64,000 nt of DNA, taken from assembly GCA_026008535.1 (NCBI GenBank), contig BRKX01000011.1:42268183-42332182 (forward strand). Direction: 5' to 3'. This DNA is from Perilla frutescens (lineage: Eukaryota; Streptophyta; Magnoliopsida; Lamiales; Lamiaceae). Below the pieces are notes generated by a model. The model saw only the letters and a list, made by a program, of their open reading frames with translations, searched no databases and was not told the origin of the DNA. The translations under genes were made by a program, and so were the position numbers. Below, piece by piece: positions 11,501 through 23,880 of the stretch. Each line of letters begins with the position of its first letter. Position 1 is the first letter of the stretch.

Positions 11501-14164
11501 TTGGGTCGAAACACAAAGCAGATATTGGACTCGTATGAGCCCTAAATTGTGATATAACCTCTGAGCAAACAAGGTCCTTCACAACAATCTGTAATTGTCA
11601 AATATAGAGAGGGGAAAACACTTCTGAGTAAATTAATAAACTCAATACTCTTTAAACTAAATACAATCTTCAAAATTTCTGCTTTCTGCTCAACAGAATT
11701 ACTAAATTTAATTAACTAGTAAAATAATCACTTATTTGCACCTACCACTCCAGCATTCTCAGGTTCAGATGCTGATAGCTTCCCAGCCTTCCACCCAGGA
11801 GAACCACTAGGACTCTCAGGAAGCAACTCTGGATAATACTTAGAGAATTTCCTGTATCCCATGTCTCCTAGGGTGAGCAATCCAGCAGCTAAGTGTTTGC
11901 TGGACTCCACTGCATAACGAGCCATCATGGTGCCACTACCAGGAGATGTTGATGGACTAACACTAGAGGCAAGGCTTGTTGGACTCACCCGCCCCGTATT
12001 TAGCAGAAATGGGCGATTAGGGGGGTAAGCCAACCACCTTGGACCCAAAGCCATTGGACCATAACCTGTGTTGATTCCAAAAGCTCCTTGCTCTCCAAAT
12101 CGGGGTGCAGGATAGGTTACAACTATGAATTTCTTCTCAAGAGTAAGGGTGTCAAAGCAGTAGATCTGCACAATAAATAAATAAATAAACTAACTAGCCC
12201 CCATTCTATCAGATTCATGAGAAATCAAAATTTGAAGCAGGACAATTATGGCATCGTAGCTGCTATATATACACTGAATCATCTCCTACATCTTATTTGC
12301 AAAGAATCCCATTCTAACAATCAACTATACCATTGCATTTACTTGGACCCTCCAATTTAAGTGATTTTCTCATTTGAATCAGATAATCAAAAGTTCCTCT
12401 GACAGTAAGCTTGCCAAGAGAACAGTACCAAGTCTAAGTCACAATGAAGTACACAAAATGTGTTCCAATCAAAATGAAAGGGAAAATCAAAGTAAACACT
12501 TCAATCAGGCAACAGATTATCCTTATTTATTTCATGTGGTTGTTGTGCGAGCAAATTGTAATCAAGAAATCCAATATCGCTAAATCTTATGTCAATGGGT
12601 ACTTACTTGTTCTTCAAGACCGATAGCTACTACTCGGGGGCTGCATCTAACCATAAAGACTGCTGATTTGAAGTCAATAACCTTTACATATTCATTTGAC
12701 TTCATTGAGTAAAATCGAACAGCAGTAGGGGGGTCAATAGGGCTCCCAAATGTTGTCTCTGTTGAACCATATCTAGCAGTACCTTGGCCAGTATACTGGA
12801 CTGGTGTGATTCTTTCATCCTCATTCCCACCAACGACCACCAGAATAGGATGTGATGATTTGTACTTTCCAGTACCATCACAATTTGCAGGAGCTGGAAG
12901 CATCTGTAAGAAGGTAACTGGTCCATCGCGCCTGGATACCAGTTCACTTAAACCAGAGGCATCCTCAACATCAAAGACTTGAAAACCTTTTAGATAACCA
13001 AGTAACAGGACGCATCTGTGGGAATTGGGACTAAGCTCTAATTTGTCAAAGCCAGCCCACAAAACCTGATAAACAAAATTAAGCTTTATAACAACATGAG
13101 AAGCCCGTGACTAAGGACATACTATCATAATGTAAGCAACACAGGAGATCCCCAACCTGAGATGAAGCCTTTATCAAAAAAGAAAGCAAACAATCAAGAG
13201 TTCATATTGCTATTTTGAGTGAAAAATGGTTAACTGTACAGACAGACATCGGATTCCCAAGGAAAATAATTTGGAAAGAGGATTTCTATATTACTTGCTC
13301 GCTCTATAATTTATAGAGATCATGAAGACTAAGCATCATTGCCAAGCATAAACCTAAAGTGGATTGGGTGCACGTTAGACAAAATATTATCACAAAATAG
13401 ACATCACTTTTTCCGACCAAACAATCTGTAGAGTGTAGATCATATGCGCCAATGTTCTTTCTAGCATTAGTGATTTGTGGCAGGGCCTCTGCTTTCAGAC
13501 TTGAGCTTGTTTTAAAATTTATCAAGATTCCATATCATAAAGTAAAGATTTTTGATGTTCACGAAACATGAAATAAAACTGCAACCAAAAGTTGGTCATA
13601 TTATTCTAAATTTTAATTTTTCAAATCATGGAACAACTAAATTCAGAGCGGCGCTAAACCAATCCAGCGCGGAGTGGCGTTAAATAACAAGAAAACCTAA
13701 AATACAGCGCGGCGCTAAACCAATCCAGAAAATGAAAAATCCACTCCGATAAGCTAACTATCAATTTTCCGAATCTATTGTTGGCCAAGAAACCAACTTT
13801 AGCCAATCCTCAAAAAGTACACGACAAAGAAACAAGTAACTGACGTCTCGGATTCAATAAAAAACAAGAAAGGACTAAATAAACCAGAATTTACTTCAAA
13901 CAAGAGTCAAGGGTAGCAAGACGATAAACGATTACGGAAATGGAAACTCCGCCCGATATAATACACTCAAAAACGAAAATCGAAGTTAGGAATATCCACC
14001 TGCTCTTTACGATCGTCTGCCGGGGAGGAAATGGAGGCGGCAACTGAAGCGCCGGCGGAGCGCACGGCGGTGCTAGCATTCGTCGACACCGTTTTGATAC
14101 AGGACGAAATAATCCTCAAAGAATTAGGCAGCAATTTGCTGGTCTTCCCCTTACCTTTCTTCAT
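8516..14164 (-). CDS. ATG18: ATG18g/h-like autophagy protein (WD40 + BCAS3)
   Basis: Nine coding exons on the minus strand join in frame to 960 aa: 14000-14164, 12607-13065, 11746-12165, 11349-11588, 10416-11234, 10183-10340, 9309-9442, 8629-9111 and 8516-8520, all with GT-AG introns. The start is the ATG opening MKKGKGKTSKLLPNSLRIIS, the conserved N-terminus of plant ATG18g/h; an upstream in-frame ATG at 14197 adds 11 residues not typical of the family. Residues about 56-430 carry the seven-bladed WD40/PROPPIN region (VLWAGFDKLEL, AHTSPISALCFDPSGTLLVT). LYRG stands where yeast Atg18 has its FRRG phosphoinositide-binding motif. The long C-terminal half matches the BCAS3 domain of this subgroup. 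PROPPINs bind PI3P on autophagosomal membranes. Arabidopsis ATG18g has about the same length. The last exon holds only the final two bases of the Gly codon and the TAG stop. Confidence 0.92.
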
Positions 14165-14466
14165 TTCACCAAACTGTATTCCTATCCTTAAAATCAAATC
14201 AATTGTTTTTCCTGAATTTCAACCTTTCCCAACCACCACCGCCTCACCGCAAAGCTCCGAATCCACTCCACCGCCGTCGCGCACCGCCGCACAGGCCGAC
14301 GCGTCAGCCGACTTCCAGTCGATCATCAAATTCAACGATCGACGGTGAAAATGACGCCACCGCCGCGAAACACTCGCAATAATTTTATGAGATTTCGTAA
14401 AAATTTTGGTGAGATTGTGGGGTTTGACTTGAAGCGAAAAATGCCTTTGTTTACTGTGATATATGG

Positions 14467-14467
<1 letters not shown>

Positions 14468-14512
<45 letters not shown>
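14468..14512. repeat. Compound (TA)n(TG)n microsatellite
   Basis: An alternating purine-pyrimidine run of TA followed by about 15 TG dinucleotides lies roughly 300 bp upstream of the ATG18-like start codon. Length polymorphism is likely; any promoter role is unknown. Confidence 0.9.
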
Positions 14513-14569
14513 CTACACCCGCACGCGATCCCCTTCCGCTTCTTATGTATGTTTTCGCTGTAAGCCAAA

Positions 14570-16250
14570 TCTATCCGCAGAGACCAATTTGAGAAATATT
14601 TTTTTGAAAAAAAGTTAAAATCTTTTTGAATTTCGACTTCTCTATAATTGCTAGATTACTCAATTTCGGCGTTATAATTTGTGTGAAATAAATCTTGGGT
14701 TGGTATGATGGATATTATATGCAGCTACTAACTAATAGTATCGAAGATGATATCTTCGAATGTTACTAAAATTTGAATTATATTTTCGGAATTGGTCATT
14801 CTACTCTTGAACGCGATTGGTATGATAGAATATAATATAATCATCATTAATATATTTATTTTCATTCCACCGATTGATATGGTTTAAAATCGAGAATCAC
14901 GTTTTCGAATAAATTCATATTCCCTAAAGAATTGGAATAGTCATTCCACCCACCTCCATTGATTTAGCTATTCTCATTGATAAAAAAAAATAACATATGA
15001 TATATTTATACATAATCATGTCTTATAATAATATTTTATCATATTTAGAAAAAATAAATCAAAATCAGATTAAATAATTTATTATTATTATTTCATAATT
15101 ATTTTTATATTATTTATTTATTTTCAAAAAATAATTTAAAAATATATGTTAAATCAAATTTTGATATCTATAATAATTTTGTTTAAGAAAAATGAAAGTG
15201 ATGCCAAAAATAAATATAACATAAAAATATATTATAATACAATACAAAATAATTATGTATTTGATATAATGTAATATATATTCTGATGAAAAATTGAAAT
15301 GATATTTTTTCTATAAAGTAAAAATATTTTTATTAACTTATACAAATTATTATATATTGATTAATTAAATACTCTAGAATAAAGTTTTTCAATAAAATAA
15401 ATAAATTATAATTTGCTAAAAAAATTAGAAAAAATCACATTAAAAAGGAAAAAGATGTTTAGAAATTAATATAAAAAATAAAACAAGGCATGTGTTGATA
15501 TTTATTAGCTACTATATACACTCTATTGAATTATAAGAAAACTTGAAAGTATATAAAATATTCATTATATAAAATAAAAAAAAATAAAAATTTCATTCTG
15601 TTCTTTATGGACATAGACATAGCAATAAAAAAAATCATCATTCTATTCAAACCTCCAATCCATCTTTAAGTTCATTTCACTCATACATAATTACATTTTT
15701 TCATATCAATTACCTTATTTTTAATCCACTATGCTTCATTGCGAGTTAATGGCGGGAATCGGGATGGAGTGGAAATATCTATCTGACATGCCATAGAAAA
15801 GCATTCTTATTATAGTGATAGTAAGTGCAAATTTACATTTTACATTAAATTGGCAATTTTACATTGAACAATATTTCCTAAGTGTTGATATATTATGAAT
15901 TTGTTATTAATTTAGTTAATGAAATTCGTGAAATTGGAAGTAGAAATAAACTTTTAAGGTATAGCCACTAAATTAATAATTCCAGCACTTTTAAGTTATA
16001 TAAATTCTTGTGTTTAAAACACGTGTAAAAGCATTTCCAACACTTTGTAGACGCCTAAATCCGATTTGACTTTTGAATAAGATATGATATTATAACTCGT
16101 AGTCCGGTGGTAATGGTCTAGTGGAGATTTGAGAATGTTTAGAGATTAAAAATCACGAATTTAAATTTATTCAATACCATAGATCGGGTCGTCCCATCAC
16201 CCAGATAAGCCCAGTTCAGCCAATTAAGCCCAAATTTTTAAAAAAATAGA
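14570..16250. other. AT-rich intergenic, no gene seen
   Basis: The stretch is strongly AT-rich with no credible ORF. A small perfect inverted repeat CGAAGAT-GAT-ATCTTCG occurs near 14742-14758. No TSD-bounded element was found. Confidence 0.5.
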
Positions 16251-16254
16251 AAAG

Positions 16255-16500
16255 CGGAAAAGATGAGAAACGTGAGAGAGACAGAGGAGAACCCCGCGGG
16301 TGAGGCGAAGGCAAGAGAGAGGAGACCAATATCTGCTTTCGCTTCTGTTTTTCACCGGCGGTGGAGTTTTATACTTGTTGGGTGTAAATCTCGAGCGAAT
16401 TGGATTATCTTCTACGTGAACAGGGTAACGGATGCTCAACGGCGATTGTACACCACATGGAATGACAGGGCCCATGCATCAGCCCGCAAATATTAGTAAG
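16255..16500. other. Short GC-richer island, unidentified
   Basis: This is a locally GC-richer segment with short open frames on both strands (plus 16263-16496). Neither resembles a family I recognise. It could be a captured or decayed 5' gene end, but I can support no more than the compositional change. Confidence 0.3.
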
Positions 16501-16921
16501 GGCAAAATCAGAAAAATTGAAAAGGATTTTTGAAGAATTAAATTTTGCTGAGATTTCAATCACTGTTACTACTCACGGAAGCTTACTCACACAAACATAT
16601 GTGAAAAATTAACGAGAAAGACTAAAAGCAACGGCAACAACAATTCCATAGAGTTTTCAACTCTTTTCAACGAAAATAAATAGCAGTGAAAGATTGAATC
16701 TTGAAACCAAAAAAGATGAAAAAATCAAGGTGATATTTCATTTAATTTTTTTCCCATATTTTGTTGCAATTTTTTTTATTTTCATTTAAAAAAATGATTT
16801 AGCATTATTTCATGATGTTTTAGAAGTTTCTTTTTGTTTTCTTTGCATTACAATACTTGTCGAAACATATAAAATCTAATCTTGAACGTACTTTGTTAAC
16901 ATTGTTTCATGATGATTTAGT

Positions 16922-18007
16922 CAAGGATGAAAATATCGTGAAATATCGCGGATATATCGCAGATATTGACATTGCGATACGGATATTGGGGGGAATATCT
17001 TTTTTCCCGAGTATCGACGAGAAATCGCAAGATATCGCAATATATCACGATTTTTTTAAATATTTCTATAATATATTTTGATTTTTATTTAATACTATAT
17101 ATTTTTGTGATCTTTTTTACGTCTTCAATGTAATTATTTGAGTTGCAATATTCTTTACTTTATAAAGACATTCACTTTGCAAAAAAATATAAGAGAAAGA
17201 AGACCGGGAAGTCAACAGATGTCTTAGAAAGAAAAGTGAGATGCACGTGCACCGACTTTATTTTTTCATTTTTTCAGTTAGAGGACATGATGGACAAATC
17301 ACTAAAATTTTTCTCCCCATATATCACACGAAATTGAAATTTAAGATTGAATATAAATTATTTGCCAAATCTTGATTCTATGAATATGGGTGGCACTGAT
17401 CATAGTGATATGTCCCAAGATTCATATGCTTCTTACACATATGGGAGTTCACAAATTGATTGGACTACTCAAAATGTGTATCAACAAAATAATTGGGTCA
17501 GTAGACATTATCCAATTCATGGTGAAGTTGTTGGAAGAAATCAAGAAACATATCAAGCGCATGTGCATAATTATATTCATAATTACTCGAACGTGATAAG
17601 TTGGTACCAATATTGTTTAGAACAAGATGACATTCCATCTACTATATTTGAACCTCATAGATCCTCATTTTGGTATTAATTGTACTTTATAATGTTTATT
17701 TAGTCATTTTATGTTGTATTATGTATTATTTTGTCAAATGTATTGTCTCAGACGGTATTTATATAATGTATTATTTATATAGTTGCTTTCAAAATAAAAT
17801 TCTATCAAAAAAATTAGTGAAATATGTGCATAATAATATGTCATAATAGTTACTAAAATTTCATGCTAAATTTCCAAGATTTTAATATGATTTTCGTCAT
17901 TTTTTTCAATCTTCTGCGATATCGATATGCGATATCGATATATCTGTCGATATATCCGTAAAATTGAAGTTGCGATATATATTGCGATAGCGATATTTTC
18001 ATCCTTG
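16922..18007 (+). mobile_element. Non-autonomous hAT with ATATCG-rich ends (1086 bp)
   Basis: The element is flanked by a perfect 8-bp TSD, GATTTAGT, at 16914-16921 and 18008-18015. The termini are inverted repeats starting CAAGGATGAAAATATCG on both strands. They are followed by dense, palindromic CGATAT/ATATCG motifs for about 130 bp at each end, which probably serve as subterminal transposase-binding sites. It contains only the tail-like ORF at 17347-17679, so it is probably an internally deleted derivative of a larger hAT. Confidence 0.85.
17347..17679 (+). pseudogene. Possible 3' coding remnant of hAT transposase
   Basis: A 110-codon open frame within the hAT at 16922-18007 starts MNINYLPNLDSMNMGG and ends EPHRSSFWY just before TAA. 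It is rich in Asn, Tyr and His and lacks any BED finger, DDE catalytic residues or the dimerisation motif. From position and ending I infer it is the C-terminal, low-complexity end of the parental transposase. Family assignment is uncertain and it may be untranslated. Confidence 0.35.
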
Positions 18008-18769
18008 GATTTAGTAATGTATGATTTATTTGTACATTTTGTGAATTTTAGCATTATCGTTTACAGTTTTAGTATATTTTAATATTATCATAACTATTGT
18101 TAGCATTAACATTAAAGCTTACCAAGAACACTATAAAACAAACATGAACAACGCTATTACAGTTTTCTTGAATTATCAATATCATGCACCCCCTATTAGC
18201 ATTATTTCATGATGATTTAGCAGTTTCATTTCATTTCGTTGGCGTTGGAAAACTCGTAGGAACATGTAAAACCTAACACCGTTAGCAATGTATGATTTAT
18301 TTGTACATTTTGTGAATTTAGCATTATCATTTACAGTTTTAGCATTGACATTTCTATTTTAGCAATAACATAACTCTTGTTAGCATTAGCATGAAAACTT
18401 GTCAGAGAGATTATAAATCAATCATGAACAACTATATTACAGTTTTGTTGAATTATCAATATCGTCCACCTCCTGTTAGCATTGTCTCATGATGTTTTAA
18501 CAGTTTCATTTTATTTTTATTAACATCGAGAAACTTGTAGAAACATATAAAACATACCATTATTGGCAATATATAATTTAGTTGTACAATTTGTTGTATT
18601 TAGTATTATCGTTTACAGTTTTAACATTGCCATTTCTCATTTTAGCATTATCATAATCATTTTTTTAGCATTAGCATAAAAAAATTGTCAGTGACATTAT
18701 CAACCAATCATGAACAAACGTTGTTACAATTTGTTAAATTAGCATTATCATTGTCATTCTTAGCATTAG

Positions 18770-19498
18770 AAAACATATATGTCTGAAAAAGTTAACATGA
18801 ACATTATAAAGCCAAGTCATGACACATTTTGTGGTGCTCGTGTTATTATTCACTAGAATTAGCATCATCGTCTATCACTCATTATTAATTTATGATGATT
18901 GACACTACTGTTCACTACTTTTATCTTTATCATTCAATTATGTTTTTAACCTTGTTATTTTGTTTACTTAATAATATTATATAAAAATTTATAAGTGTTA
19001 AAAGAGTTACAACAGATGAAAGTACAAGGAGAACAAAAGCTAAAATTGCCCACACTCATCAAGATGATAAAGACAATGGGATATTTTGTAAATATTCATC
19101 ATTGCAGATAACCACATGCCCATCAATCGGGTATATAGAATTTAGACAATCCGGGAGAAATATCCAAAGTGATGCCAACACAATCTGCAGATTAAATAAG
19201 ACATAACTAATCACATTAATGTTAAAACTAATATTTTATTTGATAATACTAAAACTAATCACAATAATGCTAAAATTAATTACAGCAATGCTAAAACGCA
19301 TTATATTAATGCTAAAAGCATTCAACCCAAATATTATAAAAATACCACCAGTTCATTAAAATAACCATAATATTACAAAAAATACCACCACATAACTCAA
19401 ACTCGGGTACAGATCTTAACAGTCCAAAAATTAAAGATCAACGAATCTGATTGGTTCTCAATTCTCACATGGGGCTCTGATTCCCATTTGATCCATTA
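18770..19498. other. AT-rich intergenic, no gene seen
   Basis: Further TTAGCATTA- and AATGCTAAA-like motifs continue in both orientations (for example 19230-19320) without a clear period. No ORF is supported. Confidence 0.4.
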
Positions 19499-19520
19499 CA
19501 CACACACACACACACACACA
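19499..19520. repeat. (CA)n microsatellite
   Basis: Eleven CA dinucleotides directly abut the CTAG end of the Helitron candidate that follows. Confidence 0.9.
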
Positions 19521-19914
19521 CTAGCGGAGATCATGCGCATTGCACGTAAATTGTATGATTTTTTTCACTAAAATATATTAAAATTAAAAGTTCTTTTGAA
19601 AGTGTAAAATTTAAAGTCATGAACTATATTATAATTACAAAATATTAATAAATATCTAATAAATAATTAGAGTAAGAATATATATATATATATATATATA
19701 TATTAATTAGTAACATCAAAATGAATTCTTTTATCTAAAAATAAAAAAACAAGTAATACCACGGTAGCGGCTGCGAGTTACCCTTGACATAAAAAAAAGT
19801 TCATGTTGTTGATTTATTATATTATTCTATTGTGCTTAATTTAAATATATTATAGGGATATATTAGTTAAATTCAATTTTGTAAAATAAGGATCTTTTTA
19901 TATATAATAGTAGA
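19521..19914 (-). mobile_element. Short non-autonomous Helitron candidate (~394 bp)
   Basis: On the minus strand it begins TCTACTATTATATATAAAAA at 19914, preceded by A. It ends with a GC-rich segment (GTGCAATGCGCATGATCTC) and CTAG at 19524-19521, followed by T inside a (GT)n run. These are the standard plant Helitron end features. It encodes nothing. Related 5'-end sequence recurs at about 20030-20075, suggesting a neighbouring second copy or an older insertion. Confidence 0.5.
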
Positions 19915-20072
19915 TTCATATGAAAACTAATATATTATATTATATTTTACATTATAAATACATATTATATATTATATTACACAATTATCCTTAAGTTAAA
20001 GTTGTATTAGGGATATAATAGACAAACTAAAATTTGTAAAACATCACACTTTTTATAATAAAAATAATAGTA

Positions 20073-20108
<36 letters not shown>

Positions 20109-20935
20109 CCTGGAGAAGAAAATACTTATTTCCATGCTTGACACTTCTTTTTTCGCAATAGAACTTGTCAACTTGGATTAAATTTACTCAGATTAAAACT
20201 TAGTGAACATTCAAGTTTGTTTGATTTTCAATTAAATGCCAACATATGCTCGACTTTAATTTAGTCGCTTATTAAATACTGTATTTAAGTTTATTTTGAT
20301 TTCCAATCAAATGCTAAACCGTGCTCTATAATTTAGTCGTTAATTGCTTCAAGTGGAAGTAGATAATACTAATTTGAATATGTAGGCACGCAACCAAAAA
20401 TAAAATATAGTGGAAGATTTAGGATTATTTATAGCATTTATTTTGTTGGAGTATCTATCACGAATCCACATATAGGTAGTTGCAACGTAGTATATCATTC
20501 CGAACAACATCGATGTAATTAGAAATAACTACGCACATAGTATGTGTTATTTTGTTTCAAATTTCATGTTACACTTCTTGTGCTTCACTATTAAATTTAT
20601 AATTTTAATAATATTCATTATAATATTAAAAAATAATTATAACATAAATAATAACAATAATCAACATTCATCAACAAAAAAAAAAAGAATTAAAAAATTT
20701 ATAAATTATAATTATAAAACAATCAACTATAATAACAATTATCAATTGAAAACTAGAAAGTAAATACTAAACTAAAAACCATAATTGAATGGGATGAATC
20801 TAATAACCAACAATAAACTTAAGTTAAAAGCACACAAAATAGAAATTGAAAAAAAAAATTACAAGAAAAATAGTAATTTGAAAGTGTACCACGGAGTGAA
20901 ACAACACATGAAATTTCATATGTTTGTAAAGTGGT
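19915..20935. other. AT-rich intergenic with (TA)n tract
   Basis: A (TA)n tract lies at about 20076-20107. A low-complexity Asn/Lys-rich frame at 20542-20763 reflects base composition only. No gene is supported. Confidence 0.5.
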
Positions 20936-20939
20936 GCAT

Positions 20940-21495
20940 ATTAACATGCATTTATTAGAAAGAGGCTGATAAACACACACTTTAGCCGGATCTCCGAACG
21001 GGTACGATGGGTCTCGAAGTCGGACAAATTAAAAATTATGCAGAATCTAGTAAAACAAAATAAGGTAACAGTGTAACAACAGTAACAATTGAAGATCAAA
21101 ATAACAATAGATTGAAATAAACTAATGATCAAAACAATATTCACAAGAATAATAAACCAAATTCGTCCCATATGGACGGATAGACCAGAACTTTCTTCGG
21201 CGAACTGAACACTATGCTCGAACTTGATCAACTTTGAAACATAAACTTAAAAACATGAACTAGAACTAGAACTCGAGCTTGCTCAATGAGAGAGTAGAGA
21301 ATTAGAGAAGAGAGGAAAAGAGAATGTTTTTGGTGTGTTTACAAATGAGGATTGGGAGCCTTTTATATAGACTTGATCCACCATTAAAACACAAGTGGTT
21401 ACCTCCAAAATATGAAAGGTTGCAATTAGTGACAGCCTTTGATATAAGGGACTTTGAAAATTCTAGACCTCACATATATTGCATAATTTCCAACA
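20940..21495 (-). mobile_element. Probable solo or truncated copia-type LTR
   Basis: Read on the minus strand, the segment opens TGTTGGAAATTATGCAATAT at 21495, a typical copia-LTR start. About 120 bp later it has CTATATAAAAGGCTCCC (a TATA box), followed by a pyrimidine-rich leader. No internal coding domain or second LTR is present, and I could not find a matching TSD or a clear CA end on the left, so its left boundary is approximate. A captured promoter is the alternative. Confidence 0.4.
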
Positions 21496-21700
21496 AACTT
21501 TAGCTTCATACATCTGTATACCTCATTTTCTTCAATTCATTCATTCTGTTCTGTAGCTGCAATTTCACTACATTCATGGTGTAGTAATCTGTAGTAGCTA
21601 ATTTGTCCTATAAATCTTTACAATTTAATTACACGTACATGCCTAATTTTCTACCTAATAATATGCATAAATGAAATTGATATCAAAATTGTTGTACCAA

Positions 21701-23880
21701 TTAAGCTTCCATGGCCAAATGCGTTGGCACGTATTTTTCGGCGCTGAAGAGCTCCTGGTAATACTTCTTCCAACTTGATAGCTTCTTGCATTTCCTGATC
21801 AAGTCCAGGCTGCCACAACTCCCTCTTAGAAGCAACAGAATCTGCATTTCGAGCTTAGGCTTGTTAATGTCATCGAGCAATCTAATGACACGAACACGAT
21901 ATGATGAATTAATTAATGTTAAACTAATTAGTGTATGCATGCAATAAGCATGATGTTCTTAAGGATTCTTGAATCTTGAGTTGACCATTCATGAAAACAG
22001 AAGCAATGTCCAGAGGGACGTGCCTGACTCATCCGCGGGCGCTTGATTGAAGATTGCTGGACGCACAATGAAGCTGCCAAGATCACGAGATTCATTTGCA
22101 TGGCGTCGTAGTTTTCAGCGAGTGATGGATCAATGAGCTCATGAATTTTGTTTTTCTTCAACAAAGGTTTAGCCTGGCATAAGTTAACAGCAATAACAAC
22201 TTATCAAATCTGCATTATAAATTTATTACTTGCAGCAGCTCATGTCAAAGTTGGTGGGGACCGATGTAGGCCTACCCAGATAACAAGGCTTTGCTGTGAA
22301 TAATCAAGGGCTCGTCGCCCAGTGATGAGTTCCAACAGCAGCACTCCGAAGGCAAATACATCAGTCTTCTCGTCAACTATTCCATGCATTAGAAACTCGG
22401 GAGCTAGATAGCTGCAGAGACCAGGATTAGAACCGATGTTTCTTCAAGTTTAAACTAGAGAAACCAACTAAAATCAATCAAAAACTAGGCGGTTTTCACA
22501 GTGCACATACCCAAAAGTGCCTTCACATTTTGAAACAGTGAGGTGAGTCCATCGGTCTGGCAGCCATTTTGCAAGGCCAAAATCACATATCTGAATAGAA
22601 ATTAATCTTTGAGGACTGAGCAACAAACACTTTAAAACATGCTAATTTGCAATTAAGTGTTAATTATTGATATCAAAACAATGTGTTTCAACTTTCAACA
22701 GCAGTCCATCCACCAAGTAGAACTTAACTTCAGAACCAATCATTACCAGGTCCCAACACGTAAACGAAACATTGGCCAAACGAGCAAAATAAAGCGAAGA
22801 GAAGACATGAAACATATGACTAAACAAGAAACATATCAACATTGAGTTTCATAGTGTCTAACTAATATACTACCTGAGGTTCGAAGTCCTCTGTAAGCAA
22901 TATGTTTGCAGCCTTAATATCTCGGTGAATGATCCTCCTTTGACACCCCTCATGAAGGTATAACAATCCCTTAGCCGTTCCCAATGCCACCTTGTATCTA
23001 ACACTCCACTCTACCTTCTCCCTCGGACCTGTTTAAGGATGTGGAAACATCGAAACTTCAGATCAAAAGAGCCATGAAAATGTTGCAAGAACCGAAAAAT
23101 AAACAAATCTTGCGAAGTTGCACTAACTGTGAAGCATAGAAGCCAAGCTTCCAAGGGGAGATAACTCAAGAACAAGGTACATTCCACCTTCAACCCCATA
23201 CCCTATCAATTTAGCAGTATTGGGATGATTCACATGCCCCATTATCCCTAATTCAGTGAGAAAATCCGCTATTCTTTCTTCCATAGGTCCCTTGGTCAAG
23301 CGTTTGATTGCAACGAGCTGCCCCGCACGCAAACGCCCTCTATAAACCTCAGCATAACCTCCCTTCCCGACCTGATAACCTATTCAGAACAACATCAAAC
23401 AGCATCTACGGATTAAAAAAGATTGATACATTGCAAACTCGAAAGGGCTAATTAATCAGCAGCATCACAAATAACTAGCTAACCTTGGCAAAAGTTGCTG
23501 GTTGCAGTTTGGAGTTCTAACAAGCTAAAGTTCTTCCACTGAGGCCTAAAATAGTTCGAATTCGAATCAAAAAGTGGATTCGGCACACTACTAACTTGCT
23601 CCCTCATGCTACTGCTAAATCTCTTTGACAATTTAAGCGCATTGAGGGGATGCAATGTGGCTAACTGCCGTTTCGATTTGAATCTCAGCAACTGGAAAAA
23701 TCCAGCCAATCGCGAGGCCGGCTTAGGATCAGTCTCTACTTGGGACTCAGATTCAGAGGTACTCGCTTTCGAGGAATCTGTTTGAGATTCTGCACTTCTC
23801 AAGAAATCCTCAAGAACTGTATCCGGGGAACAAGCATTTGCCTTCTCTTTCTCTTTCTCTTTCTCTCTCTCCTTCTCCAT
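21701..23880 (-). CDS. RLCK class VI (RBK-like) protein kinase
   Basis: This is a receptor-like cytoplasmic Ser/Thr kinase. Exons on the minus strand are 23484-23880, 23128-23379, 22874-23028, 22511-22590, 22276-22411, 22024-22173 and 21701-21889, giving 452 aa. The start is the ATG at 23880 (MEKEREKEKEK); the open frame extends upstream without another ATG. The N-terminus is Lys/Glu- and Ser-rich without a signal peptide or membrane segment. The kinase domain shows VGKGGYAEVY (136-145), catalytic Lys158 in VAIKRL, HRD at 251-253, DFG at 271-273 and an APEF activation-loop end. The sequence most resembles Arabidopsis RBK1/RBK2, which bind Rop GTPases; a Rop partnership is inferred. The last intron is odd: the donor after RMSQ is GC, and the exon continuing in frame (VIRLLDDINKPKLEMQ) is not preceded by AG. 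Using the nearest AG would truncate the protein after three residues. Confidence 0.85.

Larger units (their letters stand above)
16790..18760. repeat. ~280-bp tandem repeat, about 3-4 units
   Basis: Landmarks recur at a spacing of about 275-300 bp. The phrase TAGCATTATTTCATGATG begins near 16801, 18195 and (diverged) 18477. ATGTATGATTTATTTGTACA occurs near 18016, 18290 and, diverged, 18570. The first interval is expanded because a 1086-bp hAT element has inserted into one unit. No protein is encoded. The units contain many TTAGCATTA motifs. Confidence 0.7.

Noticed and set aside
14332..14568. Frame with a THTHTHTHT run upstream of the ATG18-like gene
   Set aside because: It is the translated TG/TA microsatellite.
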